Assembly (NCBI RefSeq): GCF_000473245.1 | Contig: NC_022524.1 | Coordinates: 1,574,501-1,638,500, forward strand | DNA from: Bacillus infantis NRRL B-14911 | GTDB lineage: Bacteria > Bacillota > Bacilli > Bacillales > Cytobacillaceae | DNA length: 64,000 bases | Direction of reading: 5' to 3' | Shown here: positions 54,298 through 63,067 of the stretch, piece by piece | Layout: each line of letters opens with the position of its first letter | Numbering within the stretch: position 1 is the first letter of the stretch | Made by a program: the position numbers and the translations under genes | Notes under the pieces: model-generated | Told to the model about the DNA's origin: nothing | Database searches by the model: none | The model's input: the letters and a program-made list of their open reading frames with translations, nothing else

Positions 54298-54795
54298 TCA
54301 GCGAACGATGAACTGCTTTATATGCTTGATCGGATTATCCTTATTGCTTCCGTCTCCGTAATAGACGTGCACAGGGCCGTCCTCTTTCAGCGGCTTGCCG
54401 TTCAGAGAGTAGCCGAGGATCAGATCTTCAGCGGTTTCCAGCGGCATTTCCACCTCGCCGTCACCGGCAGAGATGACAAAGGAAGAGGCATCTTCAGCAG
54501 GTTCGGCATTTTTAAGGAAAGGCTTTAAGGGAATGCCAAAAGTCCCGTTAAGCACTTTTTCTTTCTCGAATTTTTTTTCGGTCTTTAATGTCGGAGGATG
54601 GACAGCACCCTCCATGATTTCTCTGTCCCAGTGCTTTGAAACTGATTTTGTATACTCTTCGAGCTCATCCTTTTTGATGATATCAGCGTGAAAGAATTCG
54701 TTCAGGTCTACCCTTCGGTCATCAAAAATCCATACACCGGGATCAAGTGTGATCTCAAATTTCACTTTCCCTTTTATCATTATGATATTGTCCAT
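54298..54795 (-). CDS. ylaL: Conserved protein YlaL
   Basis: A 165-residue acidic cytoplasmic protein, beta-rich at the N-terminus (KVKFEITLDPGVWIFDDRRV) and with a conserved middle DADIIK-like segment. Convergent with ylaK and divergent from ylaN, as in B. subtilis where YlaL is of similar length; family function unknown. GGAGGTAG precedes ATG. The 231 bases between ylaK and this gene hold only this terminator and unexplained sequence. Confidence 0.82.
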   Translation of the reverse strand: MDNIIMIKGKVKFEITLDPGVWIFDDRRVDLNEFFHADIIKKDELEEYTKSVSKHWDREIMEGAVHPPTLKTEKKFEKEKVLNGTFGIPLKPFLKNAEPAEDASSFVISAGDGEVEMPLETAEDLILGYSLNGKPLKEDGPVHVYYGDGSNKDNPIKHIKQFIVR

Positions 54796-55002
54796 AACTA
54801 GCTACCTCCTGTATGTACCTTCTTAAATTATACCTATTTTTGTCTGTGAAAGATACTATGGGACCCTCACACTGGAAGCCCCTCCTGGCGGGGTGCTGGT
54901 ATTTCTCCCCGCATGTGCAGCTTTCCCCTTATATGTCTTGCATTTTTGCCTTCTTAAGTATAAAATTTATAGATAGATAATCGCTCGGAAACGGGGGGAT
55001 CC

Positions 55003-55287
55003 ATGTTGGCGTCAGAACTGATAGTCGATCATCAAGAAAGAGCCAATGCCTTGCTTAAGGCGGACGCTGATAAAATATTAAAGCTTATTAAAGTGCAGAT
55101 GGATAATCTGACAATGCCCCAGTGCCCTTTGTATGAGGAAGTGCTTGATACGCAGATGTTCGGTTTATCCCGTGAAATAGATTTTGCCGTCCGGCTCGGG
55201 CTCATCGAGGAAAAGACAGGCAAAGCCATCCTGGGAGAGCTTGAAAAAGAACTCTCCATCCTGCATGAAGCTTCATTAAGAAAATAA
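55003..55287 (+). CDS. ylaN: YlaN, UPF0358; iron-binding Fur antirepressor
   Basis: A 94-residue helical protein, almost identical in the core to B. subtilis YlaN ([20 protein letters not shown] and [18 protein letters not shown], each within 20 residues). YlaN was reported to bind Fe(II) and relieve Fur repression when iron is short in Staphylococcus and Bacillus, and to be essential unless iron is added. Start ATG at 55003 after GGGGGG. Own terminator; alone between ylaL and ftsW. Confidence 0.95.
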   Translation: MLASELIVDHQERANALLKADADKILKLIKVQMDNLTMPQCPLYEEVLDTQMFGLSREIDFAVRLGLIEEKTGKAILGELEKELSILHEASLRK

Positions 55288-55291
55288 ATGT

Positions 55292-55336
55292 AAAAAACTC
55301 AAACTTTCTTTTAACACAAGGGTTTGAGTTTTTTTG
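55292..55336 (+). terminator. Intrinsic terminator of ylaN
   Basis: AAAAACTCAAAC and GTTTGAGTTTTT pair exactly around a 17-base loop, ending in a T-run. Confidence 0.85.
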
Positions 55337-55511
55337 TACATGCTATGGTAAAGAAAAAGAAGTGCAGCATAATTTTAAATAGTATGACATAATTCTGATG
55401 TTTGATGAATTAATATGTTACATTAAAATTAACATTTCTTTACTTCAATGCAGGAATCTCCTTTCTATAGTAGAATAGGTAATACAACGCAGAAGATGAG
55501 GAAGAGGTTGG

Positions 55512-56720
55512 ATGTTCAAAAAAATATTAAAATCATACGATTACACATTGATTGCTGTCGTCGTTATGCTGGCATTATTCGGTCTCATTATGATTTACAG
55601 TGCAAGTATGGTAACAGCCGTGCAAAGGTATGGCTTCGAAAGCGACCATTTCTATCAAAGACAGAAGATCTATCTGCTCGGGGCCGCCTTAGTATTTATT
55701 TTCACAGCACTCTTTCCCTATAAGGCGCTGATCAGCAATAAGATCCTTGTTCCGATGGTTTTCGGTTCACTGATCGGCCTTGGCGCTTTGTTTATATTCG
55801 GCCATGTGGCAGGGAATGCGCAAAGCTGGTTTAAACTCGGGCCATTGAGCCTCCAGCCTTCAGAATTTGTAAAGATTTTTGTTATTATTTATCTATCAGC
55901 CGTTTATGCAAAGAAACAGAGCTATATCGACCAGTTTAATAAAGGGGTTGTCCCACCCCTGGTATACTTGATCCTTGTCTGCATGCTTGTGGCTGTACAG
56001 CCGGATTTCGGGACAGCGGCAATCATTTTCCTGATATCGGCCACAATCATCCTGAGTTCCGGCATGAGCTATAAAAACATCTTAAAGCTGTGTCTGATTG
56101 CCTTTATCATTGCCCTCCCGTTTATCCTGATTATGAATGACAAGCTCTTCTCCGATGTGCAAATGGCCAGGATCCAGGTTCTTCAGGATCCCTTTGCAGA
56201 TGCCCAGAATGACGGGTATCATCTTGTCAACTCTTTCCTGGCTCTCGGAGCAGGCGGTGTAAAAGGGCTCGGCCTCGGGCAGAGCGTGCAGAAGCTTGGC
56301 TATCTGCCAGAACCGCACACAGATTTCATCATGGCTGTCATAGCAGAGGAGCTGGGGGCATTCGGTGTTTGTTTCGTTCTGCTCTCACTTGGGTATATCG
56401 TTCTGAGGGGCCTGTACATAGGGATGAAATGCAAGGATCCTTTTGGAAGCCTGCTTGCCATCGGCATTGCTGGGATGATCGGCATCCAGTCATTCATCAA
56501 CCTCGGAGGGATTTCAGGCGTGATACCTCTGACAGGGGTCCCGCTTCCATTTGTGAGCTACGGCGGATCTTCACTTCTGCAGCTTTCAATTGCGATGGGG
56601 ATTCTTGTAAACGTATCAATGTTTGTAAACTATGAATCTAAATATAAAAATAGAGCCAGCGAAAAACAGGCAGAACAAAACCAGAAAGTTTCCGGGGGAG
56701 CCTATTTTTATAAAAAATAA
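55512..56720 (+). CDS. ftsW: Peptidoglycan glycosyltransferase FtsW
   Basis: A 402-residue SEDS polymerase with ten membrane helices. YSASMVTA, LQPSEFVK (the SEDS signature), PDFGTAAIIF (catalytic Asp loop) and GVPLPFVSYGGSSL at the end. With a class B PBP it polymerises septal peptidoglycan from lipid II. Its place before pycA identifies it as FtsW rather than RodA or SpoVE. ATG at 55512; GAGG upstream is close to the start. Confidence 0.93.
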   Translation: MFKKILKSYDYTLIAVVVMLALFGLIMIYSASMVTAVQRYGFESDHFYQRQKIYLLGAALVFIFTALFPYKALISNKILVPMVFGSLIGLGALFIFGHVAGNAQSWFKLGPLSLQPSEFVKIFVIIYLSAVYAKKQSYIDQFNKGVVPPLVYLILVCMLVAVQPDFGTAAIIFLISATIILSSGMSYKNILKLCLIAFIIALPFILIMNDKLFSDVQMARIQVLQDPFADAQNDGYHLVNSFLALGAGGVKGLGLGQSVQKLGYLPEPHTDFIMAVIAEELGAFGVCFVLLSLGYIVLRGLYIGMKCKDPFGSLLAIGIAGMIGIQSFINLGGISGVIPLTGVPLPFVSYGGSSLLQLSIAMGILVNVSMFVNYESKYKNRASEKQAEQNQKVSGGAYFYKK

Positions 56721-56754
56721 GCGCAGGGGACGTGTTTTTTCCTTGCGTTTTTTT
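56721..56754 (+). terminator. Intrinsic terminator of ftsW
   Basis: CGCAGGGGA pairs with TTCCTTGCG (two G-U pairs), followed by TTTTTTTT. Confidence 0.75.
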
Positions 56755-56816
56755 ACACATTCACTCTTAATACAGGAACGCTTTAAAGCTGCAGGCATTT
56801 AAATCAGGGCTGCAGG

Positions 56817-56861
56817 CTTTGGCCGCTTTGCTGCAGAATCTCTGCTGCAAAGCGGCCGAAG
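56817..56861. promoter_or_regulatory. Long hairpin upstream of pycA
   Basis: GGCCGCTTTGCTGCAG (56821-56836) pairs with the sequence at 56842-56857 with one mismatch; CTTT/GAAG extends it to about 20 bp with a 5-base loop. No T-run follows, so it is not an intrinsic terminator. GCTGCAGGC occurs twice just before it. Position 90 bases ahead of pycA suggests a leader element or an anti-termination/processing site. Confidence 0.5.
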
Positions 56862-56946
56862 TCTTTACATATAGCAATACAAATTAGCCAAGCCTTTCTG
56901 CAAGTTCCGGAAAGGCATCTAAAAGACTATGGATGGGGTGGAATTT

Positions 56947-59900
56947 GTGAGCAGACAAATTAATAAGGTACTGGTTGCCAATAGAGGAGAAATCGCAATC
57001 CGGGTTTTTCGGGCATGCACTGAGCTGAATATCCGGACCGTGGCTGTTTATTCTAAGGAAGATTCAGGCTCCTACCACCGGTATAAAGCAGATGAGGCGT
57101 ACCTCGTCGGAGAAGGCAAAAAGCCGATTGATGCCTATCTGGATATAGAGGGGATCATCGGGATTGCGAAGGCAAGAAATGTTGACGCCATTCATCCCGG
57201 CTATGGTTTTTTGTCAGAAAATATTGAATTCGCTAAAAGATGTGAAGAGGAAGGCATCATTTTTATTGGACCAACTTCCCGGCACCTGGATATGTTCGGG
57301 GACAAAGTAAAGGCAAAAGATCAGGCGATGCGTGCGGGAATCCCTGTCATTCCGGGGAGCGACGGGCCCGTTAAAAGCCTGGAAGAAGTGATTTTATTCG
57401 GGAAGGACCATGGTTTCCCGATCATCATCAAAGCCTCCCTTGGCGGCGGAGGCAGAGGGATGAGGATTGTCAGAAGCCTTGATGATGTGAAAGAGGCATA
57501 CGAAAGGGCGAAATCAGAAGCGAAGGCTGCTTTCGGGAATGATGAGGTTTATGTTGAAAAATTCATCGAAAACCCTAAGCATATCGAAGTTCAGATCATC
57601 GGTGACAAAAGCGGGAACATCGTCCACCTGTTTGAAAGGGACTGCTCAGTGCAGCGGCGCCATCAAAAAGTGGTCGAGGTTGCACCGTGCGTCTCTCTCT
57701 CTGAAGAATTCCGCGGGAGAATCTGTGATGCGGCTGTAAGGCTGATGAAAAATGTCGACTATGTGAATGCCGGAACAGTGGAATTCCTTACCTCCGGGGA
57801 TGAGTTTTTCTTCATTGAGGTAAATCCCCGCGTACAGGTTGAGCATACGATCACTGAAATGGTGACAGGGGTGGATATTGTCCAGACGCAGATCCTTGTC
57901 GCAGAAGGATTTGATCTCCATAGCCGGGAAGTGGGGATCCCTGCACAGGAGGATATAAAGATCAATGGCTATGCGATCCAGTCCCGGGTTACCACTGAGG
58001 ATCCTCTGAACAATTTTATGCCTGATACGGGGAAGCTCATGACCTACCGATCCGGTGGCGGTTTCGGGGTGAGGCTCGATGCAGGCAATGGCTTCCAGGG
58101 GGCTGTTATAACCCCATATTATGATTCACTGCTCGTCAAACTGTCCACATGGGCACTAACCTTTGAGCAGGCTGCTTCAAAAATGGTGAGGAACCTGCAG
58201 GAATTCAGGATCCGCGGAATCAAGACAAATATTCCTTTCCTTGAAAATGTCGTCAAGCACGAGAAGTTCATTACAGGGGAATATGATACATCTTTCATCG
58301 ACAAATCGCCTGAGCTGTTTTTATTCCCTAAACGAAAAGACCGCGGCACAAAGATGCTTGCCTATATCGGCAATGTAACAGTCAACGGCTTCCCGGGGGT
58401 AGAGAAAAAGAAGCGGCCGGTTTTCGAGAAGCCGAGGATTCCGAAGCTCCGCTATAACCAGGAATACCAGGACGGGACAAAGCAGATCCTGGACAGCCAG
58501 GGTCCGGAAGGTCTGGTGAAATGGATCAAGGAGCAGGATAAGGTCCTATTGACTGACACCACCTTCCGTGATGCCCATCAGTCCCTGCTGGCCACGCGCG
58601 TACGTACGACTGACATCGCGCATATTGCAGAACCGACAGCAAAGCTTCTGCCGGAAATGTTCTCTTATGAAATGTGGGGAGGGGCAACCTTTGATGTTGC
58701 ATACCGTTTCTTAAAAGAGGATCCTTGGGAAAGGCTTCTCAAGCTAAGGGAAAAAATGCCGAATGTCCTTTTTCAGATGCTTTTGAGGGCTTCCAATGCT
58801 GTAGGCTATAAAAACTATCCTGATAATGTGATCAGGGAGTTTGTTCAAAAGTCTGCTTATGCAGGCATCGATGTTTTCCGTATATTTGACAGCCTGAACT
58901 GGGTCAAAGGGATGGAAGTGGCGATAGAGGCTGTGCGTGATACCGGCAAAATAGCAGAAGCAGCCATCTGCTACACCGGCGACATTTCGGACAGCGCGAG
59001 GACCAAGTATAATCTGGAATATTACAAATCAATGGCAAAGGAGCTTGAAAACCAGGGAGCGCATATTCTGGCAATTAAAGATATGGCGGGGCTGCTCAAG
59101 CCGAAATCAGCGTATGAACTGATTTCAGAGCTGAAAGAAACAGTTGATATTCCAATCCATCTTCACATGCATGATACGAGCGGGAACGGCGTCATGACCT
59201 ACAGCAAGGCTATCGAGGCCGGTGTGGACATTGTGGATGTTGCACTAAGCACGATGGCCGGCCTGACTTCACAGCCAAGCGCAAGCTCCCTGTATTATGC
59301 CCTTTCAGGAGAGGAACGCCAGCCTGAAGTAAATGTTGAAGCACTGGAGCAGCTGTCCCACTATTGGGAAGATGTCCGGAAATACTACCAGGATTTTGAG
59401 TCCGGAATGAAGTCTCCACATACGGAGATCTATAAGCATGAGATGCCTGGAGGGCAGTACAGCAACCTGCAGCAGCAGGCAAAAGCGGTAGGCCTTGGGG
59501 AAAAATGGGACCTGGTCAAGGAAATGTATTCCCGGGTCAACCACATGTTCGGCGATATCATAAAAGTCACTCCTTCATCAAAGGTTGTCGGCGATATGGC
59601 TCTGTATATGGTCCAAAATGAATTGACAGAAGAAGATGTCATCACACGCGGACACTCGCTCGACTTCCCTGATTCTGTAGTTGAACTGTTTGAAGGGTCT
59701 CTCGGCCAGCCTTATGGCGGCTTCCCGAAAGAGCTTCAGGAAGTTATATTAAAGGGTAAAGAACCAATCACTGTAAGGCCGGGAGAGCTTCTGGAGGACG
59801 TGGATTTCGATAAGCTTAAGGAGAAGCTTTTCCACGAGCTCGGAAGGCCGGTGACAAGCTTTGAAGCGATTGCCTATGCACTGTATCCGAAAGTATTCAT

Positions 59901-60387
59901 GGAATACTGCAGCACTGTCGAGCAGTTTGGCGATGTTTCCGTTCTGGATACGCCGACCTACCTGTACGGCCTGAGGCTGGGAGAAGAAATAGAAGTGGAA
60001 ATTGAAACTGGAAAAACGCTGATTGTAAAGCTTGTTTCCATCGGACAGCCCCAAGCGGACGGCACCAGGATCGTTTACTTTGAATTGAACGGGCAGCCCC
60101 GCGAGGTTTCCATCAAGGATGAAAGCATTAAAATTGCTGCATCTGCAAAGATGAAGGCTGATCCTAAAAATGAGAAGCATATAGCAGCATCCATGCCAGG
60201 TACAGTTATTAAGGTTATTGTTGAAAAAGGGGAAAAGGTCGAAAAGGGCGATCATCTGATGATCACGGAAGCGATGAAGATGGAAACGACCGTCCAGGCC
60301 CCTTATTCCGGTACGGTCGGTGAAATCCATGTTGCAAATGGGGAAGCCATCCAGACTGGAGACCTTTTGATCGAGCTTTCGAAATAG
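56947..60387 (+). CDS. pycA: Pyruvate carboxylase
   Basis: A 1146-residue enzyme (B. subtilis PycA 1148). Order: biotin carboxylase (residues 1-450, SLGGGGRGMRIV ATP grasp loop, EVNPRVQVEHTITE), a pyruvate carboxyltransferase (about 530-800, TTFRDAHQSLLATR), the allosteric/PC tetramerisation region and the biotinyl domain with the biotin Lys in EAMKMETT near the C-terminus. It makes oxaloacetate from pyruvate and bicarbonate for gluconeogenesis, aspartate and the TCA cycle. I chose GTG at 56947 (GGGGTGG upstream; family N-terminus MSRQINKVLVANRGE); an in-frame ATG at 56929 adds residues that overlap that ribosome site. Followed by a strong terminator. Confidence 0.97.
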   Translation: MSRQINKVLVANRGEIAIRVFRACTELNIRTVAVYSKEDSGSYHRYKADEAYLVGEGKKPIDAYLDIEGIIGIAKARNVDAIHPGYGFLSENIEFAKRCEEEGIIFIGPTSRHLDMFGDKVKAKDQAMRAGIPVIPGSDGPVKSLEEVILFGKDHGFPIIIKASLGGGGRGMRIVRSLDDVKEAYERAKSEAKAAFGNDEVYVEKFIENPKHIEVQIIGDKSGNIVHLFERDCSVQRRHQKVVEVAPCVSLSEEFRGRICDAAVRLMKNVDYVNAGTVEFLTSGDEFFFIEVNPRVQVEHTITEMVTGVDIVQTQILVAEGFDLHSREVGIPAQEDIKINGYAIQSRVTTEDPLNNFMPDTGKLMTYRSGGGFGVRLDAGNGFQGAVITPYYDSLLVKLSTWALTFEQAASKMVRNLQEFRIRGIKTNIPFLENVVKHEKFITGEYDTSFIDKSPELFLFPKRKDRGTKMLAYIGNVTVNGFPGVEKKKRPVFEKPRIPKLRYNQEYQDGTKQILDSQGPEGLVKWIKEQDKVLLTDTTFRDAHQSLLATRVRTTDIAHIAEPTAKLLPEMFSYEMWGGATFDVAYRFLKEDPWERLLKLREKMPNVLFQMLLRASNAVGYKNYPDNVIREFVQKSAYAGIDVFRIFDSLNWVKGMEVAIEAVRDTGKIAEAAICYTGDISDSARTKYNLEYYKSMAKELENQGAHILAIKDMAGLLKPKSAYELISELKETVDIPIHLHMHDTSGNGVMTYSKAIEAGVDIVDVALSTMAGLTSQPSASSLYYALSGEERQPEVNVEALEQLSHYWEDVRKYYQDFESGMKSPHTEIYKHEMPGGQYSNLQQQAKAVGLGEKWDLVKEMYSRVNHMFGDIIKVTPSSKVVGDMALYMVQNELTEEDVITRGHSLDFPDSVVELFEGSLGQPYGGFPKELQEVILKGKEPITVRPGELLEDVDFDKLKEKLFHELGRPVTSFEAIAYALYPKVFMEYCSTVEQFGDVSVLDTPTYLYGLRLGEEIEVEIETGKTLIVKLVSIGQPQADGTRIVYFELNGQPREVSIKDESIKIAASAKMKADPKNEKHIAASMPGTVIKVIVEKGEKVEKGDHLMITEAMKMETTVQAPYSGTVGEIHVANGEAIQTGDLLIELSK

Positions 60388-60418
60388 AGGAAATCAGGGC
60401 CGAAAGAAAAAATATAGC

Positions 60419-60458
60419 AAAAGAGGATGGGCAGCCGGTGAGTTGCCCATCCTCTTTT
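60419..60458. terminator. Bidirectional terminator pycA/ctaA
   Basis: AAAAGAGGATGGGCA and its exact complement around a 10-base loop, T-run on both strands. Confidence 0.93.
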
Positions 60459-60506
60459 TTATGAATACAGCAATGAAGCATTTTTTTAAAGCTGTTTCAT
60501 CGGTCC

Positions 60507-61484
60507 TTATTGAACAGGAACAGACCGGTGTGCCGCATTGTTTTCTTTTTCAGCTGCAGGCGGCACGCTTGCAAGTGCTGCGGCGTTTTTCTTGCTCCTT
60601 GCAGTAAGGAGGATAAAATAGCTGAAAACACCGAACAGGCATGAGATGAAGAAGGCATGTCCAAGTGCAATGAACAAGTTGAGGCGGGATATAACAACCA
60701 TCGCTCCAAAAGCAACCTGAAGGGACACAAGGATAAAGGATATAATCCATCCCCAGAACACGACCTTCTGGTGGCGGTAATGCCTGACGGCCAATATGGT
60801 GATATAACCTACCCAAAGAAAAATAATTCCGGCAGCAGCCCTGTGGCCCATCTGTATCCATTCATACATATTGCCCGGCAGCATAATGCTGTCATTCAGG
60901 CAGAATGGCCAATCGCGGCAAACAAGGCTGGCATTGGTATGCCTGACGAGGGCACCGCTGTACACGACCGCATAAGAATAAATCGTAATGCCGATGATAT
61001 GCTTTTGCATCCGTTTATCCAGAACAAGCTTTTCCGCCTGGAACTTTTTATCCACCTCAAAAATCAAAAGTGTGAGGAGCAGGACTGAAGCAAAAGATAT
61101 CAGGGAAATCCCGAAATGAAGGGCCAGTACAAAATCTGACTGCCCCCATTTAACCGCAGCTGCTCCGATCAGACCCTGCAGGACGAGAAAGAAGAAAGAG
61201 ACAAGAGCAAGGAATTTTGTTTCTCTTACATGGCCCAGCGCTTTCCAGGACCAGACCGAGAGCACCAGGACCAGTATGCCGACCCCGCCGGATACAACCC
61301 GGTGGGCCAGTTCGATGATCAGCTCCGGCGTTATATTGCTCGGGATGAGCTCTCCGTGGCAGAGCGGCCAGGATCTTCCGCATCCCATCCCGGATTCAGT
61401 TTTTGTCACAAGAGCCCCTCCAAGGAGCACCATCAGCATTCCGATCGTTGTCAGCACTGCAAACCATTTAAGCAAACGCTGCAA
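60507..61484 (-). CDS. ctaA: Heme A synthase CtaA
   Basis: A 325-residue membrane protein with eight helices. The conserved histidine pairs are in [25 protein letters not shown] and LGHAFF, and the extracytoplasmic cysteine pairs in GCGRSWPLC and CRDWPFC, as in B. subtilis CtaA. It oxidises heme O to heme A for aa3-type oxidases. Begins at TTG (GAAGGTGAC upstream). The C-terminal 30 residues are a soluble Ala/Lys/Glu tail beyond the length of the B. subtilis protein (306). Divergent from ctaB, as usual. Confidence 0.93.
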   Translation of the reverse strand: MQRLLKWFAVLTTIGMLMVLLGGALVTKTESGMGCGRSWPLCHGELIPSNITPELIIELAHRVVSGGVGILVLVLSVWSWKALGHVRETKFLALVSFFFLVLQGLIGAAAVKWGQSDFVLALHFGISLISFASVLLLTLLIFEVDKKFQAEKLVLDKRMQKHIIGITIYSYAVVYSGALVRHTNASLVCRDWPFCLNDSIMLPGNMYEWIQMGHRAAAGIIFLWVGYITILAVRHYRHQKVVFWGWIISFILVSLQVAFGAMVVISRLNLFIALGHAFFISCLFGVFSYFILLTARSKKNAAALASVPPAAEKENNAAHRSVPVQ

Positions 61485-62018
61485 TCATGTCACCTTCTTT
61501 TAAATTAATTTCATAAATTGCCATAATAGACTTAATCTGTATAATAATAGGGTATAATAGTTCAGGTGAGGCAGCCGGCGCATCGTATCACGAAAACGCT
61601 GACTGTTCGATACTACACAATTATGGAGGATTTTACAACTCCCCGGCAGCATATTCCGGCTATAATCTATTATTCATTCAAGTCAGTTGTACTAATAGGT
61701 AAGATCTCCGTAATGCTTCAATTATATATTATGCTAAAAAAGTAACCAGTTACAATGTTTGTCATCTCCTCGACACAAATTAGTCATAATTAATTCGAAA
61801 AAAATTCACAAAAAAACGCCAAAGTATGATTTAATATACAGAGGCATAGTTATTTTTCTACACAAACTTTTGACAATTTTTATGACATTTGAATAGTAAT
61901 AACTGCTATTTCGATTAGCATTCCCTCGTTTTCTGTTGCAAATATAGCATCGTATTACTTATAGTAGTTGTAGTGTAGAAAAGCTTTATTTGTGATAAGG
62001 GTTAAAGGAGGAGAAGTT
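61485..62018. other. Divergent intergenic region ctaA-ctaB
   Basis: 534 bases, AT-rich. Plus-strand promoter candidates are TTGCCA-16-TATAAT (61518-61545) and TTGCAA-18-TATAGT (61936-61965), the latter closer to ctaB. B. subtilis ctaA needs ResD; I could not identify a certain ResD site. A 40-codon plus-strand frame at about 61624 has no ribosome site and no similarity and is not called. Confidence 0.5.
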
Positions 62019-62957
62019 ATGTCAAACACAAGGGCTTTCAGTGAAGCTGCTTTAGAAAACAGTGAACGAAGCCTTCAAGCCAATATACCGGAGACAACTG
62101 CATGGAAGGATTTCCTGGCGCTCATCAAGGTAGGTATAATCAATTCAAACATGATCACTACCTTCACTGGTTTGTGGCTGGCCCTTCATTTTACAGATCA
62201 GCATTTTTTCAACAATCTTGATATTGTTTTTTATACACTGGTCGGATCTTCACTGATCATTGCGGGTTCCTGTGCATACAACAATTACTATGACCGCGAT
62301 ATCGACCATTTGATGGAAAGGACAAAAGACAGGCCTACAGTTACAGGAAAGGTCAGCCCGGGCAGGGTGGCACTGCTGAGCATATCCACCATCGCATTGG
62401 GAACCTTGCTGCTGCTCCTTGCATCACCCGCAGCTGCTGTAATTGGATTGATAGGCGTCTTTAGTTATGTAGTCCTCTATACAATGTGGACTAAGCGCAA
62501 GTATGTTTCCAATACAATCGTAGGAAGCATTTCCGGAGCAGTGCCGCCGCTGATCGGCTGGGCTGCAGTTGACGGAAACCTGGACATGATAGCTTGGGCG
62601 CTGTTCCTTGTTATGTTTGCCTGGCAGCCTCCTCATTTCTACGCACTTGCCATGAGGCGTGCAGAGGAATACAGGGCAGCAGGCATACCGATGCTTCCGG
62701 TTGTAAAAGGGTTCCGCACTACGAAAAAACATATTTTTGCATGGCTGGCTGTGCTTCTGCCCCTGCCGCTGATGCTTACATCTCTCGGTCTTCCATTCCT
62801 GATCCTTGCTTCGGCATTGAATGTCGGCTGGATAGTCCTTGGGATCTATGCCAACAAATTCAAGGATGATATTAAGTGGGCAAAGGCAATGTTCATTTAC
62901 TCGCTTCAATATCTGACGATTATGTTTGTGGCAATGGTGATCGTTACACTTATTTAA
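62019..62957 (+). CDS. ctaB: Protoheme IX farnesyltransferase CtaB
   Basis: A 312-residue UbiA-family prenyltransferase with about nine helices. The first Asp-rich loop NNYYDRDIDHLMERTKDR binds farnesyl diphosphate with magnesium; YANKFKDD near the end is the second. It makes heme O from heme B and farnesyl diphosphate, the step before CtaA. I chose ATG at 62019 because AAAGGAGGAG precedes it; a GTG at 61992 lies upstream of that site. ctaC follows after a GC-rich hairpin. Confidence 0.95.
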   Translation: MSNTRAFSEAALENSERSLQANIPETTAWKDFLALIKVGIINSNMITTFTGLWLALHFTDQHFFNNLDIVFYTLVGSSLIIAGSCAYNNYYDRDIDHLMERTKDRPTVTGKVSPGRVALLSISTIALGTLLLLLASPAAAVIGLIGVFSYVVLYTMWTKRKYVSNTIVGSISGAVPPLIGWAAVDGNLDMIAWALFLVMFAWQPPHFYALAMRRAEEYRAAGIPMLPVVKGFRTTKKHIFAWLAVLLPLPLMLTSLGLPFLILASALNVGWIVLGIYANKFKDDIKWAKAMFIYSLQYLTIMFVAMVIVTLI

Positions 62958-62970
62958 CCTACGTTAGGAG

Positions 62971-63002
62971 ATTCCCTTCCGCGCATGCGCGGGGGAGGGA
63001 AT
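62971..63002 (+). terminator. GC-rich hairpin between ctaB and ctaC
   Basis: ATTCCCTTCCGCGC pairs with GCGCGGGGGAGGGAAT with a small bulge, around a 2-4 base loop. A run of eight Ts begins only 10 bases later, so it may act as a weak terminator or RNA-processing site that separates ctaB from ctaCDEF. Confidence 0.5.
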
Positions 63003-63067
63003 TTATCCATATTTTTTTTGATCAAACAACAAAAGAAATTTTTTACGAAAGAGGGGTTTGATTAAGC

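Noticed and set aside
61624-61746. 40-codon frame in the ctaA-ctaB interval
   Set aside because: No ribosome site, no family resemblance; AT-rich intergenic sequence.
61869-61899. TTGACA with TAGTAA as the ctaB promoter
   Set aside because: The -10 match is weak; TTGCAA-18-TATAGT nearer ctaB is at least as good, so I did not call this one.
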